A stretch of DNA of 64,000 nt, taken from positions 45,333 through 109,332 of the forward strand of contig CANPVZ010000013.1 of the NCBI GenBank assembly GCA_947581855.1. Reading direction: 5' to 3'. The notes beneath the pieces are model-generated. The model saw only the letters and a program-made list of their open reading frames with translations, made no database searches and was not told where the DNA came from. Below are positions 55,352 through 64,000 of this stretch, in pieces; the first letter of the stretch is position 1, and each line of letters begins with the position of its first letter. The DNA comes from an uncultured Phocaeicola sp. (GTDB lineage Bacteria; Bacteroidota; Bacteroidia; Bacteroidales; Bacteroidaceae). The position numbers and the translations under genes were made by a program.

Positions 55352-56893
55352 TTAATTAGAAGTTATACGTTTATCTGTCTCCACCTTAGGCAAAGGCCAT
55401 ACATAATACCCTAAGTCCATGCTCGCTGTAGTTGACCAGGAATAAAAAGAGGTCCCCGACATCACTTCAGTCATGGCATGACGTTTATAATAGAAATAAA
55501 GCTGTCCTTCACCAATCACTTCACGAGCAAATTCCGCCGTTATATATTCCTGCACCTCCTCTTCCGTATCGGAATCCTTTAGTTCCAGGTCCATACAGTT
55601 CCTGTTCTTACGGAGCTCGTTTATATACCCTATCGCCTCCGTCAGATTATTAGAACATTCGGCAGCAATCATATATATTTCACTCATCCGGATCAATGGA
55701 ATCATATATCGGAATGGTTTGGTAGAGGCAATAGCCGCATATTTCTTCAAACAAATCGCTTTTTGCGTAGTGGTATTTCCATATTGGTCGGTCTCTTCCA
55801 ATTCTTCCACACTCCACATATTTGTTCCTCTGCGAACATCATTATCATCGGTGTAGAAATAAGGAAACTTCCCATAGTCGTCGATAAAATCATCTCCTAC
55901 AAAAGTCAAACTATTGCTTATGCTGGCAGATTCCTTGAAATGTCGGTCATACAAATTTACACGGGATATATTATATAAACCAAACATTACTTCTGTAGAG
56001 AACAGACGGTCGGGATTAGAAGACGCCTGAGCGTTTGCTTTAGAAGTCCAGGGAAACACTTCCTTTTCCTTATTTTCCTTTATCAGATCGGAAGCTATTT
56101 TATACGCCTCCTCCCGCGCTCCTTTCCATTGGTATGCCCGTGCCAATAAGGCCTGCACAGCATAGTAATTAAGACGATACTGACGATATCGCAGTTTCGA
56201 ATCTTCATTCGGATTTTCCGAATCGGAATCCATAACACCTTCTGTCCGAATCGGATCTTCTTTCAGCAAATCAGAAGCAACAGTCAAATCACGTATTACT
56301 TTATCAAGTACCTCTTTAGCCGGCAACAAGGGTTGTATTTCTTTAGAAGTAGTCTCTTGATAAGGTATAGTAGAATTAGATTCTGTTGCCGAGGTATATA
56401 TCGGGCCATACAAACGAAGCAAATCAAAATGTAACATAGCACGCAGTGCTAAAGCTTCTCCTTTTACAATCGGGTAATATGTCGGATGTAGTGCTGACCC
56501 AGCTTTATCACAGTGCTCCAATAAAGAATTTAAATTGGCTATTAATGAATACAGATTTGTCCACACTCCTCCAGACATTGATTCAAATACCTTCTCCCCA
56601 AACTCATAATTTGCATATACATAAAAATTATGGCTGCTGTTTTGCGAAACATTATAATATTGAGCCATCACATCAACCACTCCCATGCCTAATGTAGAAG
56701 CATAGGTTTCATTCATAGAAGTGTAAATGCCATTCAATGATGAAAGAAATCCTTCATTGGTTTCATATAATTTATCTTCCATAATGGCATCTTCCATATC
56801 CACTCCCAACCAATCGGAACAAGAAGATATCGTTATCGATAAACCCACCGTCACGATAACTAATCTGATTATATTTTTTATTTTCATACTCAC
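55352..56893 (-). CDS. RagB/SusD-family nutrient-binding outer-membrane lipoprotein
   Basis: A 513-residue protein with lipoprotein signal (VIVTVGLSITISSCSDWLGV). TPR-like helices follow: EGFLSSLNGIYTSMNETYA, GEALALRAMLHFDLLRLYGP (hallmark ALRA-x-x-H/Y-F-D-L-x-R-x-Y-G), IPLIRMSEIYMIAAECSN and AIGYINELRKNR. It forms the lid over the SusC channel and binds the incoming ligand at the cell surface. 12 bases after susC. Ligand unknown; no glycoside hydrolases are in the locus, so a peptide or other substrate is possible. Confidence 0.96.
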   Translation of the reverse strand: MSMKIKNIIRLVIVTVGLSITISSCSDWLGVDMEDAIMEDKLYETNEGFLSSLNGIYTSMNETYASTLGMGVVDVMAQYYNVSQNSSHNFYVYANYEFGEKVFESMSGGVWTNLYSLIANLNSLLEHCDKAGSALHPTYYPIVKGEALALRAMLHFDLLRLYGPIYTSATESNSTIPYQETTSKEIQPLLPAKEVLDKVIRDLTVASDLLKEDPIRTEGVMDSDSENPNEDSKLRYRQYRLNYYAVQALLARAYQWKGAREEAYKIASDLIKENKEKEVFPWTSKANAQASSNPDRLFSTEVMFGLYNISRVNLYDRHFKESASISNSLTFVGDDFIDDYGKFPYFYTDDNDVRRGTNMWSVEELEETDQYGNTTTQKAICLKKYAAIASTKPFRYMIPLIRMSEIYMIAAECSNNLTEAIGYINELRKNRNCMDLELKDSDTEEEVQEYITAEFAREVIGEGQLYFYYKRHAMTEVMSGTSFYSWSTTASMDLGYYVWPLPKVETDKRITSN

Positions 56894-56905
56894 TACTTTA
56901 TTATA

Positions 56906-59900
56906 TTAAAAACGCAAACTTAAAGAAGCCGATACGGCTCTCTGAAACGGGTAATTAAGTCCTCTTTCTTCCTTAATGGTTGAAATACGGAATAAATTAT
57001 TCATATATACTCTGAAAGAAAAATAAGACACCCCTATTGGACGAAGCCATGAAGCGGTAGTAGTTTCATATCCCAACGATATTGACTGGCATTCCAAAGA
57101 ATTGTCATCCATGATAAAACGAGAAGACATCTGTGTTACAGAAGTATCATCTATGCGTTTATATTTGGCAATATCTCCGGGTTTCTGCCAACGGTCATAT
57201 AAGGCTCTCTTGTCCTGATTATATTTAATAGCTGTTTCCGAAATATTTTCCACCTTATTAAACAGTGTTTCCAAAAAAGCTTGTCCACCCCATCTATAGC
57301 GAAAGTTTACTCCTACAGAAAAGCCTTTATAGCGTAAATTTGAGCCTATATTTCCCTCTGCATCCGGAGCAGAATCACCACATATTACTTCTTCCGAGGA
57401 ATCCCACTCATAAGTATATGTACCATCTTTTTTCATGAACACCTCATTACCATTCATCGGATCAATTCCTAAAGAACGTACTGCCCATAATGCTGTAGCG
57501 CTCACTCCATCATAGAAACGTAACAATGTTTGATTTTCACGTCCTTCCTCATTATATTTCTCTAAACTATTACCTATATTATAATAAGAAGTTTTAGTAT
57601 GGAGAAGATTAGCATTAATCTGCCATGTTAAATCAGTCTGTTTAAACACAAAATAATTAATAGAGAATGAGAAATTATTATTCTTCGTTGCACCAATATT
57701 CATTGGAATAAAAGAAGTTCCTGTGGAAGGCGGTTGACTAATGGAAAGCAATACCGGATCCGATTTTTTCATACCATAATCAACCGTTAGACGCAAACGA
57801 GACTTAAACAACTCGAGGTCTAAACCAACATTATGAGTCAACGTCCGTTGCCAATCCAAATTCTTATTTCCCCATTTACTTACCAATGCAGCCAATCCAA
57901 ACATATTTTGATAATTTGTATAATAGGTATAAACACTATTAGCAATCTTTGCATCAAAATCTTGGTTTCCGGGATTTCCCAACGAATAACGGAGTTTTAA
58001 GAAATTTACCCATTCTAAATCTTTCAGAAAGGTTTCATTATGCATATTCCAACCCAATCCAAAAGACCATGTAGTAGAAAAGGGATTATTAACACCAAAC
58101 ACAGAAGCCCCATCCGAACGAACATTTACATCTGCCAAATAACGCATGTCGTATGCATAGTTACCATTTAAATAGAAACTTGCCGAACGGGTTTTTGATA
58201 TCGTTGAAGTAGGTTTCCCACCCTCGGGATAGCCAATGGAAAAATTTGGATTTGAAAATTGATCTGATATATACCCTATGGTAGAGAACATGTCGGACGT
58301 TGTATTATTCTCCGACAACTGAGCTCCTCCAACAATATTGAAAGTGTGTTTTCCTATCACATCTCCATAACTTGCAATGAAACTTCCGTCATATGAGGTT
58401 TCCCTCTGATTGGTTTGGTTTAAACTACCGCTTTTTAAAGATTCAACGCCGGTAAAATCTGTTGCAAAGGGCGATGTAAAGACTTCTTGTTCCAATTTGG
58501 AAGTAACGAGACCGAATTTAGCCCTGATTCTCATCTTGTCAATGGGGCGATATTCTATTTCGAAATTATTTCGGATCGACAATATATCACTGGTATTAAA
58601 GCTTTTCTGCTGAAAATCCCATAACGGATTGTAAACATACTGAGCTTCATTCGGTTTATTTGTCAGGTAATAAATTTCTATTATTTTATCAACTCCACCT
58701 TCACTATTATATTTAGACTGATACGGATTTGCCGTAGCAAAATCGCTAAAAGGCACTACATTATTCGAAATATCCGTATAACTTATATTTGTTTGGTTCG
58801 AAAAACTGAATTTATCAATCCGGTATGAAAGATTCACCGTTCCATCTAAATTCTCACGATCAGATTGTTTCATTACTCCTTCTGCATCCTTATAACGGAA
58901 AGTCAAACCGTATCTAAATGCAGAATCTCCACCTTCTGCATTAATACTGTGTTCCTGAGTAAATGCGGTACGCAAGGGTTCATTCATCCAATATGTATCC
59001 AAACCCGCTACAGCTCTTTGTAAACGAGAATAATATAATGTTCTCTGCGCATCATCCATAATTTCTCCAAACTCGTCAAACTCTCCATAATATCCCGATA
59101 AACGTTCAAATTCAAGCTTTTCACGAGCATTCATCAAATTATAATCACTTAAATCTGCCCAAGCAACTTGATAATTTCCGCTATAACTAAAACGCAACTT
59201 TCCGGCTTCCGGTTTCTTTGTTTCCACAACAACTACTCCGTTTGCAGCTTTCGAACCATAAATAGCCGTAGAAGCAGCATCTTTTAAAATGGTAATGCTC
59301 TCTACGCGATCCATACTTAAATCGGATATTGTTTGCAAGGTTGTTTCAAAACCATCCAAAATAAACAAGGGTTGATTCGCCGTAGCTGAATAGGTATCAG
59401 AAAGTCCCGTAATGCTGGTAGTACCATTAATGGTTACATTCATCATGGTATTCGGATCGGAACCCATCAGGTTATTGTCTGCTATAACAAAAGAAGGATC
59501 TAAGGCACTCAAGCTCTGAAGTATATTTTGATTCCCGACAACCTTTAATTCTTCTGCTTTATATGTAGTAGCCGACCCTGTAAAACTCTCTGCCTTACGT
59601 GTATAAATACCGGTCACCACGGTTTCCTTCATAGCTACGGCATCCGACTCCAACCGAACTGTCAGTCTTTTACCCTCTGTAGCACGGACTTCCTGAGTTT
59701 TCATTCCGATATAACTAAATATCAAAACGCATTTATCACCGGAAAGCGCTAATTCAAAATTTCCGTCGGCGTTCGTAGTAGTGCCGACGCCTTTCTGACC
59801 TTTTACCGCCACATTCACACCCGGAAGTGGTATATCCAAATCATCTATTACCGTACCTCTGTACGTGAATTTATTTGAAGAGATTTTACCCCCCCCCCGT

Positions 59901-60235
59901 TGAGATTTTACATAGATATACTGGTTTTCAACAGTATATGTTAAAGGCTTTCCTTCAACCAAAATCCCTACAGCACGAGGAATGGTTACTTCTTTCAAAT
60001 CAACAGATACCGTGTATTTATCGATATCCGAATAAGCAAACTGTAGTCTGTAATATCCAGACAAACGTTCTAACTGCTCAAAAACGGTAGATAGCTTCTC
60101 GTTTTTGCATTGATAAGATATCTTTTTGTCAGCTGTCTGTGCCACCAGTTGTAACGACAGGCAGCAAAAAGAGAGCAATAATAGAAAAGACCTTACCTTT
60201 TTCTCTCTCGATTCTAAATTTTCATTCATAAGCAA
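56906..60235 (-). CDS. SusC/RagA TonB-linked outer-membrane transporter with STN domain
   Basis: A 1109-residue protein. Signal segment about 15-33, STN domain about 40-95 (KNEKLSTVFEQLERLSGYYR), carboxypeptidase-like domain about 122-200 (GTVIDDLDIPLPGVNVAVKG, FSYIGMKTQEV), plug about 205-340 (SMDRVESITILKDAASTAIYGSKAANGVV), then a beta-barrel ending in ASLSLRF. The STN domain normally talks to a FecR-type anti-sigma factor, but no sigma/anti-sigma pair is near. A ten-C run (59889-59898), which encodes three Gly just after the STN domain, could change frame by slippage; in this sequence it is in frame. Confidence 0.97.
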   Translation of the reverse strand: MLMNENLESREKKVRSFLLLLSFCCLSLQLVAQTADKKISYQCKNEKLSTVFEQLERLSGYYRLQFAYSDIDKYTVSVDLKEVTIPRAVGILVEGKPLTYTVENQYIYVKSQRGGGKISSNKFTYRGTVIDDLDIPLPGVNVAVKGQKGVGTTTNADGNFELALSGDKCVLIFSYIGMKTQEVRATEGKRLTVRLESDAVAMKETVVTGIYTRKAESFTGSATTYKAEELKVVGNQNILQSLSALDPSFVIADNNLMGSDPNTMMNVTINGTTSITGLSDTYSATANQPLFILDGFETTLQTISDLSMDRVESITILKDAASTAIYGSKAANGVVVVETKKPEAGKLRFSYSGNYQVAWADLSDYNLMNAREKLEFERLSGYYGEFDEFGEIMDDAQRTLYYSRLQRAVAGLDTYWMNEPLRTAFTQEHSINAEGGDSAFRYGLTFRYKDAEGVMKQSDRENLDGTVNLSYRIDKFSFSNQTNISYTDISNNVVPFSDFATANPYQSKYNSEGGVDKIIEIYYLTNKPNEAQYVYNPLWDFQQKSFNTSDILSIRNNFEIEYRPIDKMRIRAKFGLVTSKLEQEVFTSPFATDFTGVESLKSGSLNQTNQRETSYDGSFIASYGDVIGKHTFNIVGGAQLSENNTTSDMFSTIGYISDQFSNPNFSIGYPEGGKPTSTISKTRSASFYLNGNYAYDMRYLADVNVRSDGASVFGVNNPFSTTWSFGLGWNMHNETFLKDLEWVNFLKLRYSLGNPGNQDFDAKIANSVYTYYTNYQNMFGLAALVSKWGNKNLDWQRTLTHNVGLDLELFKSRLRLTVDYGMKKSDPVLLSISQPPSTGTSFIPMNIGATKNNNFSFSINYFVFKQTDLTWQINANLLHTKTSYYNIGNSLEKYNEEGRENQTLLRFYDGVSATALWAVRSLGIDPMNGNEVFMKKDGTYTYEWDSSEEVICGDSAPDAEGNIGSNLRYKGFSVGVNFRYRWGGQAFLETLFNKVENISETAIKYNQDKRALYDRWQKPGDIAKYKRIDDTSVTQMSSRFIMDDNSLECQSISLGYETTTASWLRPIGVSYFSFRVYMNNLFRISTIKEERGLNYPFQRAVSASLSLRF
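59889..59898 (+). repeat. C10 homopolymer inside the SusC gene
   Basis: Ten consecutive C on the plus strand (G10 in the mRNA), encoding R-G-G-G-K between STN and carboxypeptidase-like domains. In frame here. Loss or gain of one base would stop translation early. Confidence 0.85.
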
Positions 60236-60647
60236 TCATTTTTAATGATAAATAATAACTCTTTATACTTAAAAACGATTCGCTTCCTACATCAGTTACC
60301 TTTTTGAAGAAGTTTTTTTAAAGAAAAAAAGAACGTTAATAATAAATATTTACATTCTAAATTTGTGCACAAACGCGAGGAACGATTGTGCACAAACGTA
60401 CCTTGCGTTTGTGCACAATTCTGAAATGCCTTACCACAAAGAGTTTCAGAGGAGTATTTTTATAATCCAGCTATTTTCTATTCAATAAAATATTTATACA
60501 ACTATTTTATATCGATATAATACTTTCCACTGCTTCTGATAATTTACAAATTACAAAAAGTTAAATTCGTTATTAACATTTCCAAGAGAGACGTCAATTT
60601 TTAATCTTATGTTCATAGTTTCAATTCTTTTCTTTGTGTACACTACC
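60236..60647. other. Upstream region of the SusC locus
   Basis: About 410 AT-rich bases between the susC start and the end of the hydrolase gene. It contains the TTGTGCACAA repeats listed at 60363-60418. No clear -7 element for susC found and no gene. Confidence 0.45.
60363..60418. promoter_or_regulatory. Three TTGTGCACAAACG elements, candidate operator
   Basis: TTGTGCACAAACG at 60363-60375 and 60386-60398, and its inverse CGTTTGTGCACAA at 60406-60418. The second and third form a perfect 14-bp hairpin counting flanking A/T. Each core TTGTGCACAA is a palindrome. It lies 130-180 bases upstream of susC, suggesting a regulator binding site or RNA hairpin. Confidence 0.5.
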
Positions 60648-61574
60648 TTAGAGGTGTTTACGGAAAAAAGGAATCAACTGCTGGAGTGCCTCGCCGGTGG
60701 CTTTAGGTTGGTCGTATAAATCATAATGGCTTGCTCCCTGAACAACATGTATCTGTTTGTCCTGCGAAGCAGCCCTGTTAAACAACTCGTAACCATCGCG
60801 GTAAGAGCCAAATGCTCCTACTCGATCCCCCACAATAACCATCAGAGGTTGTGTCAATAAATGATCAGCCAAATGGAACGCATCGAAAGCAAACACTTTA
60901 TCCAGACTGTCGAACCGGAGAAGATTGGGTGAATTTTCACTTTGGCCGCGAGGGGTTCTGTAATAGTCAATAGCTTCAACGATATCGATATCGTTCATTC
61001 CTGCGGCAATCCGCTCTTCTTGGGTATTGGGAATGTATCCAATGATTTTAGCTTCTGCACCGCGAGCCTGCGCCGTACGTTGGTCCGCTACGGCTTCAAG
61101 CGCCTTGATTGCAGCATCCGCCGTATAGTTTCCTTCACGCATAACTCTTCCATAATTAGCCGCAACAACTGTTGCAACGGCTTTGAACCGACGTTCCGTC
61201 ATGGCTGCATTGGCTGCATATCCTCCGCCTCCACAAATGCCCAACACACCGATGCGCTTTTCATCAATGTACTCGAGCGTAGTCAGATAATCCGCAGCGC
61301 AACGAAAATCTTCCACACGCAAAGCGGGGTCTTCAAGAAAACGAGGCTCACCACCACTTTCCCCTTGGCACGATGCGTCGAAGGCCAGTGTTATAAATCC
61401 TGCCTCGGCCAGTTGTTTACCGTAAATGTGACCGGATGTCTGTTCTTTACAACTACTAATCGGATGTCCACAAACGATAGCCGCATATTTTTCCTTTTCA
61501 TCGAAATTTGGAGGGAACTGAAGAATTGCTGCAACTTCCCAGTTTCGATTTTTGAATTTTACCTTTTGTTCCAT
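60648..61574 (-). CDS. Alpha/beta hydrolase (dienelactone hydrolase/YcjY-like)
   Basis: A 308-residue alpha/beta hydrolase. YAAIVCGHPISSCKEQTSG (oxyanion region), LGICGGGGYAANAAM (nucleophile elbow with Cys in place of Ser, G-x-C-x-G, as in dienelactone hydrolases), and VQGASHYDLYDQP (catalytic His). A Cys nucleophile is known in this group. Substrate unknown. Probably cytoplasmic as no signal peptide is seen. Single gene. Confidence 0.88.
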   Translation of the reverse strand: MEQKVKFKNRNWEVAAILQFPPNFDEKEKYAAIVCGHPISSCKEQTSGHIYGKQLAEAGFITLAFDASCQGESGGEPRFLEDPALRVEDFRCAADYLTTLEYIDEKRIGVLGICGGGGYAANAAMTERRFKAVATVVAANYGRVMREGNYTADAAIKALEAVADQRTAQARGAEAKIIGYIPNTQEERIAAGMNDIDIVEAIDYYRTPRGQSENSPNLLRFDSLDKVFAFDAFHLADHLLTQPLMVIVGDRVGAFGSYRDGYELFNRAASQDKQIHVVQGASHYDLYDQPKATGEALQQLIPFFRKHL

Positions 61575-62132
61575 TGTTCTATGATTTTATAATTATTGCT
61601 CTTCTTTTATCTATACGTGTGTAACGAATAATGAGTTGACATTGTTTTTCGGCAGGAAAATTTTTAATTGTAATTCAAAAGATATCCTAGACAAAAAAAG
61701 ACCGGACAAAAAACACTTCTCTCCCTTTCGATTTACTGCATACTACCTAATATTCCCGAGATTCGGGAATATACCTACCCATATAATAACTTAAAAATAA
61801 ATCAATCAGGAAAAGTATGCTAAATTATCCCCTCGCGAATATCCAGGAATTAAAATGCGAACTTAAGCGTGACTTTATTAACGAAAGAGAATCTTAACAG
61901 GAATCTATCCGAAAAGAAAAATGAATAAATCCCAAAAAGAGAATATAAAATGTAATTTTATAACGAAAACAGTCTCTTTTGAGAACCGAATACATGCCGC
62001 ATCTTTTAAAATCTCTACCTTTATAAGGTCAATCTTTCAGAAGATTAGCAGACATATTGGAAATTTACACATCGAAAATGTCTGATTTTATTCTCCTTAA
62101 CGAAATCGGAGCAACCTTTAAAAATATAAGTA
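61575..62132. other. Intergenic region between divergent genes
   Basis: About 560 AT-rich bases upstream of both the hydrolase (minus) and the EcsC-like gene (plus). It contains a 10-bp palindrome at 61750-61772. No gene, RNA or convincing -7 element seen. Confidence 0.45.
61750..61772. promoter_or_regulatory. Palindrome ATATTCCCGA-GAT-TCGGGAATAT, candidate operator
   Basis: Perfect 10-bp arms (61750-61759 and 61763-61772) and a 3-nt centre in a divergent intergenic region, 175 bases upstream of the hydrolase start. Looks like a dimeric regulator site. Confidence 0.45.
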
Positions 62133-63290
62133 ATGAAATATTATGATAAAGTTAAACAGATAACGGAAGCGACTCTTGATGCAGCCAAGAAAGTAGTCAA
62201 AAGCAAACTTCCGGTTCGAACCATAAATAAAGAGAAAGGGATTATTCCCGATAGCGAAAATTCCGGCGAAATCAAAAAAGGAGATATGGTTTCGCAGGCT
62301 CATGATATAATGATGAGAACCTTGAATTGGGCCTATGATTATGCTGTGAGTGACAATGTGCCGGGAGTGTCTTCCATAGCTAAACTGGCAGAGGACTTCT
62401 TAAAAAAATCAGATACGGTAACGGAAGCGTGCAACAACATGATACGCTGGCAACTGGCTTATGCAGGAAGTATGGGATTCGTGACGAATCTGGGAGGAAT
62501 GATAACTCTTCCGGTATCTATACCTTCAAATATAGCAAGCATATTGTACATCCAAATACGGATGGTTGCAGCTATCGCTTATATGGGCGGGTATGACCTA
62601 AAAAGCGAGCAAGTACGTACATCGGTATTTTTGTCCCTGCTTGGCGGAAGCGCAAATAGGGTACTTGATTCTGTAGCAGTTCAATTAGCTACGAAATTAA
62701 CAGCCAATGCGATAAGCCAGATTCCTGAGAAGACACTGACGAAGATAAACCAAGCAGTAGGCTTCAGGCTCTTGACCAAGTTCGGTTCTACGGGAGTTCT
62801 TAATATGGGCAAAACGGTTCCCGTTGTTGGTGGATTGATAGGTGGGACACTTGATGCATTGGCCACAAACGTAATTGCAAATGCGGCAAAAAACATGTTC
62901 TTGAAAGATACGATTGAAACAGAGAGACTGGATAAGTTTGAATCAATCCGTATAAAGGCTCTCATTAACATGGCTAAAGTTGATAATCACTTCTCGGTTG
63001 AAGAACGGGAGATGATAGAGGAGATTATCGAGGATTCTACAATCCCAGAAAATGAAAAACAGAATTTACGTGATTTAATGAACAAGCGAGAATTAATAAA
63101 TATAGATTTCTCTATATTCAGAAAAAACAGTTTGTATGGATTTTCTTTATTGAATAGCCTTGTCTCTATTATGTTGGCCGATGGTAAAATTCAACCGGCA
63201 GAATCATTGTATCTGAAGAAAGTGGCCAAAGAAATAGGTGTTTCTTCTAGTGTAATCACAGAAATTCTGAATTCGTACAATACTAAATAA
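62133..63290 (+). CDS. EcsC-family protein with TerB-like C-terminal domain
   Basis: A 385-residue protein. Residues about 50-260 match EcsC proteins: CNNMIRWQLAYAGSMGFVTN, GGMITLPVSIPSNIASILYI (membrane-seeking segment) and IRMVAAIAYMGGYDLKSEQV. Residues about 270-385 are helical and TerB-like, with acidic metal-site style segments (NMAKVDNHFSVEEREMIEEI, IMLADGKIQPAESLYLKKVA). Function unknown; EcsC and TerB domains occur in membrane-stress and defence contexts. Own promoter region; downstream there is only a broken ORF. Confidence 0.85.
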   Translation: MKYYDKVKQITEATLDAAKKVVKSKLPVRTINKEKGIIPDSENSGEIKKGDMVSQAHDIMMRTLNWAYDYAVSDNVPGVSSIAKLAEDFLKKSDTVTEACNNMIRWQLAYAGSMGFVTNLGGMITLPVSIPSNIASILYIQIRMVAAIAYMGGYDLKSEQVRTSVFLSLLGGSANRVLDSVAVQLATKLTANAISQIPEKTLTKINQAVGFRLLTKFGSTGVLNMGKTVPVVGGLIGGTLDALATNVIANAAKNMFLKDTIETERLDKFESIRIKALINMAKVDNHFSVEEREMIEEIIEDSTIPENEKQNLRDLMNKRELINIDFSIFRKNSLYGFSLLNSLVSIMLADGKIQPAESLYLKKVAKEIGVSSSVITEILNSYNTK

Positions 63291-63348
63291 TTAATAAAGA
63301 TGATGATATCAAATTCTGTGAAGAATAAAAAAATTAAAATATACCATT

Positions 63349-63596
63349 ATGGACAGCAGTAAGGTAGGCGGCATGATAAGAGAGATGACTCCAACCCGGT
63401 TATAATAAGGGTTAAAAATCTGATTAAAGCAATTAGTATCGAACTGTACAATCCCAACCGTATCATGGATTGGAATCAAGACGCGATGAAAGATGAGGGC
63501 ACGCTTTCAAAGGAGGTAATTCGGGAAGTGCGTAAGTTTACTAAGGAAGAGCCAGTAGATTTACCTTCTAACAATTTGGTTATAAACCAGATATAG
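63349..63596 (+). pseudogene. Broken small ORF
   Basis: ATG at 63349 reads DSSKVGGMIREMTPTRL then stops. One frame over, the sequence continues as NPVIIRVKNLIKAISIELYN, RIMDWNQDAMKDEGTLSKEV, IREVRKFTKEEPVDLPSNN, stop at 63596. A single-base shift near 63393 would make one protein of about 82 residues. Family not recognised. Confidence 0.4.
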
Positions 63597-63704
63597 CTTT
63601 ACAACTTAAGAGATATGGGATTATTACCTGTTTAAAACAAATATCATTTATAAAATACTTTGTTATTTTCATGCATAAGAGAAGTTCTTCCTTTCAAAGA
63701 AGTT

Positions 63705-63726
63705 GTGTGCAAATGGTGTGCAAATG
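63705..63726. repeat. Tandem GTGTGCAAATG duplication
   Basis: Two perfect head-to-tail 11-mers (63705-63715, 63716-63726) next to the tRNA gene's terminator. Possibly the trace of an integration event at the tRNA end. Confidence 0.4.
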
Positions 63727-63727
63727 A

Positions 63728-63763
63728 AAAAGGCACTCAGAAGTGGAAGCCTTCCAAATGCCT
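63728..63763 (-). terminator. Terminator downstream of tRNA-Met
   Basis: The minus strand reads GGCATTTGGAAGGCTTCC then a second arm ending TGCC and TTTTTC, forming a bulged hairpin (GGCA/TGCC outer pairs, GGAAG/CTTCC inner) followed by T-run, 12 bases after the tRNA 3' end. Confidence 0.6.
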
Positions 63764-63774
63764 GATTTTCAATG

Positions 63775-63848
63775 TAGCGGGACCCGGGATTGAACCGGGG
63801 ACCTCATGATTATGAATCATGCGCTCTAACCAGCTGAGCTATCCCGCC
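63775..63848 (-). tRNA. tRNA-Met (CAU)
   Basis: The minus strand gives a 74-nt cloverleaf: acceptor GGCGGGA/TCCCGCT, D-arm GCTC-AGCTGGTTA-GAGC, anticodon stem CATGA/TCATG with loop TTCATAA (anticodon CAT), T-arm CCCGG-TTCAATC-CCGGG, discriminator A. CCA is not encoded. A CAU anticodon can also belong to tRNA-Ile2; that cannot be excluded by eye. Confidence 0.95.
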
Positions 63849-64000
63849 ATCTTTCGAATTGCGGGTGCAAAGATAGAGGATCTTTTTGAATTTACAAATT
63901 ATTTTCAGCATATTTTTTCATGTGCTGAATTCAACTTGCAAATGCAACAGAATTCTGATTAATAATTTGTTTAAATTTTTCGTTTGGCGTGAGGTATCCA

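Overview
The window looks like a chromosomal segment of a gut Bacteroidales (Bacteroides/Parabacteroides type). The evidence is SusC/SusD pairs, NVEALA and BF3164-like proteins, PCMD and PKD-like lipoproteins, GH51 and pectin enzymes, AT-rich intergenic DNA, and several promoters with the Bacteroidetes -7 element TAnnTTTG. The species cannot be fixed from the sequence.

Layout. (1) 1-9.6 kb, minus strand: an alpha-2-macroglobulin lipoprotein cut by the left edge, an NVEALA/beta-propeller pair, a DEAD-box helicase, an FMN-dependent nitronate monooxygenase/FabK-like enzyme and an RRM protein. (2) 9.8-25.7 kb, minus strand: a sugar-efflux type MFS transporter, a decayed 1.1 kb stretch, a pectinesterase-pectate lyase fusion, a four-gene amino-acid fermentation operon (iorA, iorB, aminotransferase, CoA-transferase), two GH51 arabinofuranosidases and a sialidase-like lipoprotein with MORN-like C-terminal repeats. 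(3) 26.0-43.3 kb, plus strand: a complete type III (III-D-like) CRISPR locus. It holds cas6, HD-less cas10, five RAMP/accessory genes, a CARF-HEPN RNase, a small ring-nuclease-like protein and a four-TM protein with a CARF-like domain, followed by leader 1, array 1, RT-cas1, cas2, leader 2 and array 2. (4) 43.5-52.8 kb: a frameshifted AAA+ ATPase, a PCMD protein, a phosphoethanolamine transferase, msrA, a sigma-54 response regulator, a secreted unknown, a TauE/SafE permease and a thioredoxin-fold protein. (5) 52.9-60.2 kb: a SusC/SusD/DUF4843/PKD-like lipoprotein locus. (6) 60.6-64 kb: an alpha/beta hydrolase, an EcsC/TerB-like protein, a broken small ORF and tRNA-Met(CAU).

The most striking feature is inside cas2. 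A 35-36 nt stretch of the gene is directly duplicated around a 34-35 nt unrelated insert, giving a 70-nt period that matches the repeat-spacer unit of the neighbouring arrays (35-nt repeats, 34-37 nt spacers). The duplicated cas2 sequence resembles the CRISPR repeat at both ends. Removing 70 nt restores a normal Cas2. This reads as an off-target spacer integration by the locus's own RT-Cas1/Cas2 machinery that destroyed cas2. RT-cas1 also carries a one-base frameshift and has no visible start codon, so adaptation appears dead while the interference and signalling genes look intact.

How the CRISPR genes probably work together: Cas6 processes array transcripts. Cas10 and the Cas7/Cas5-like RAMPs form the RNA-guided complex. 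The Cas10 palm would make a cyclic-oligoadenylate-type signal read by the CARF-HEPN RNase and by the membrane CARF-like protein. The small protein between them may degrade the signal. The last three roles are inferred from motifs and gene order.
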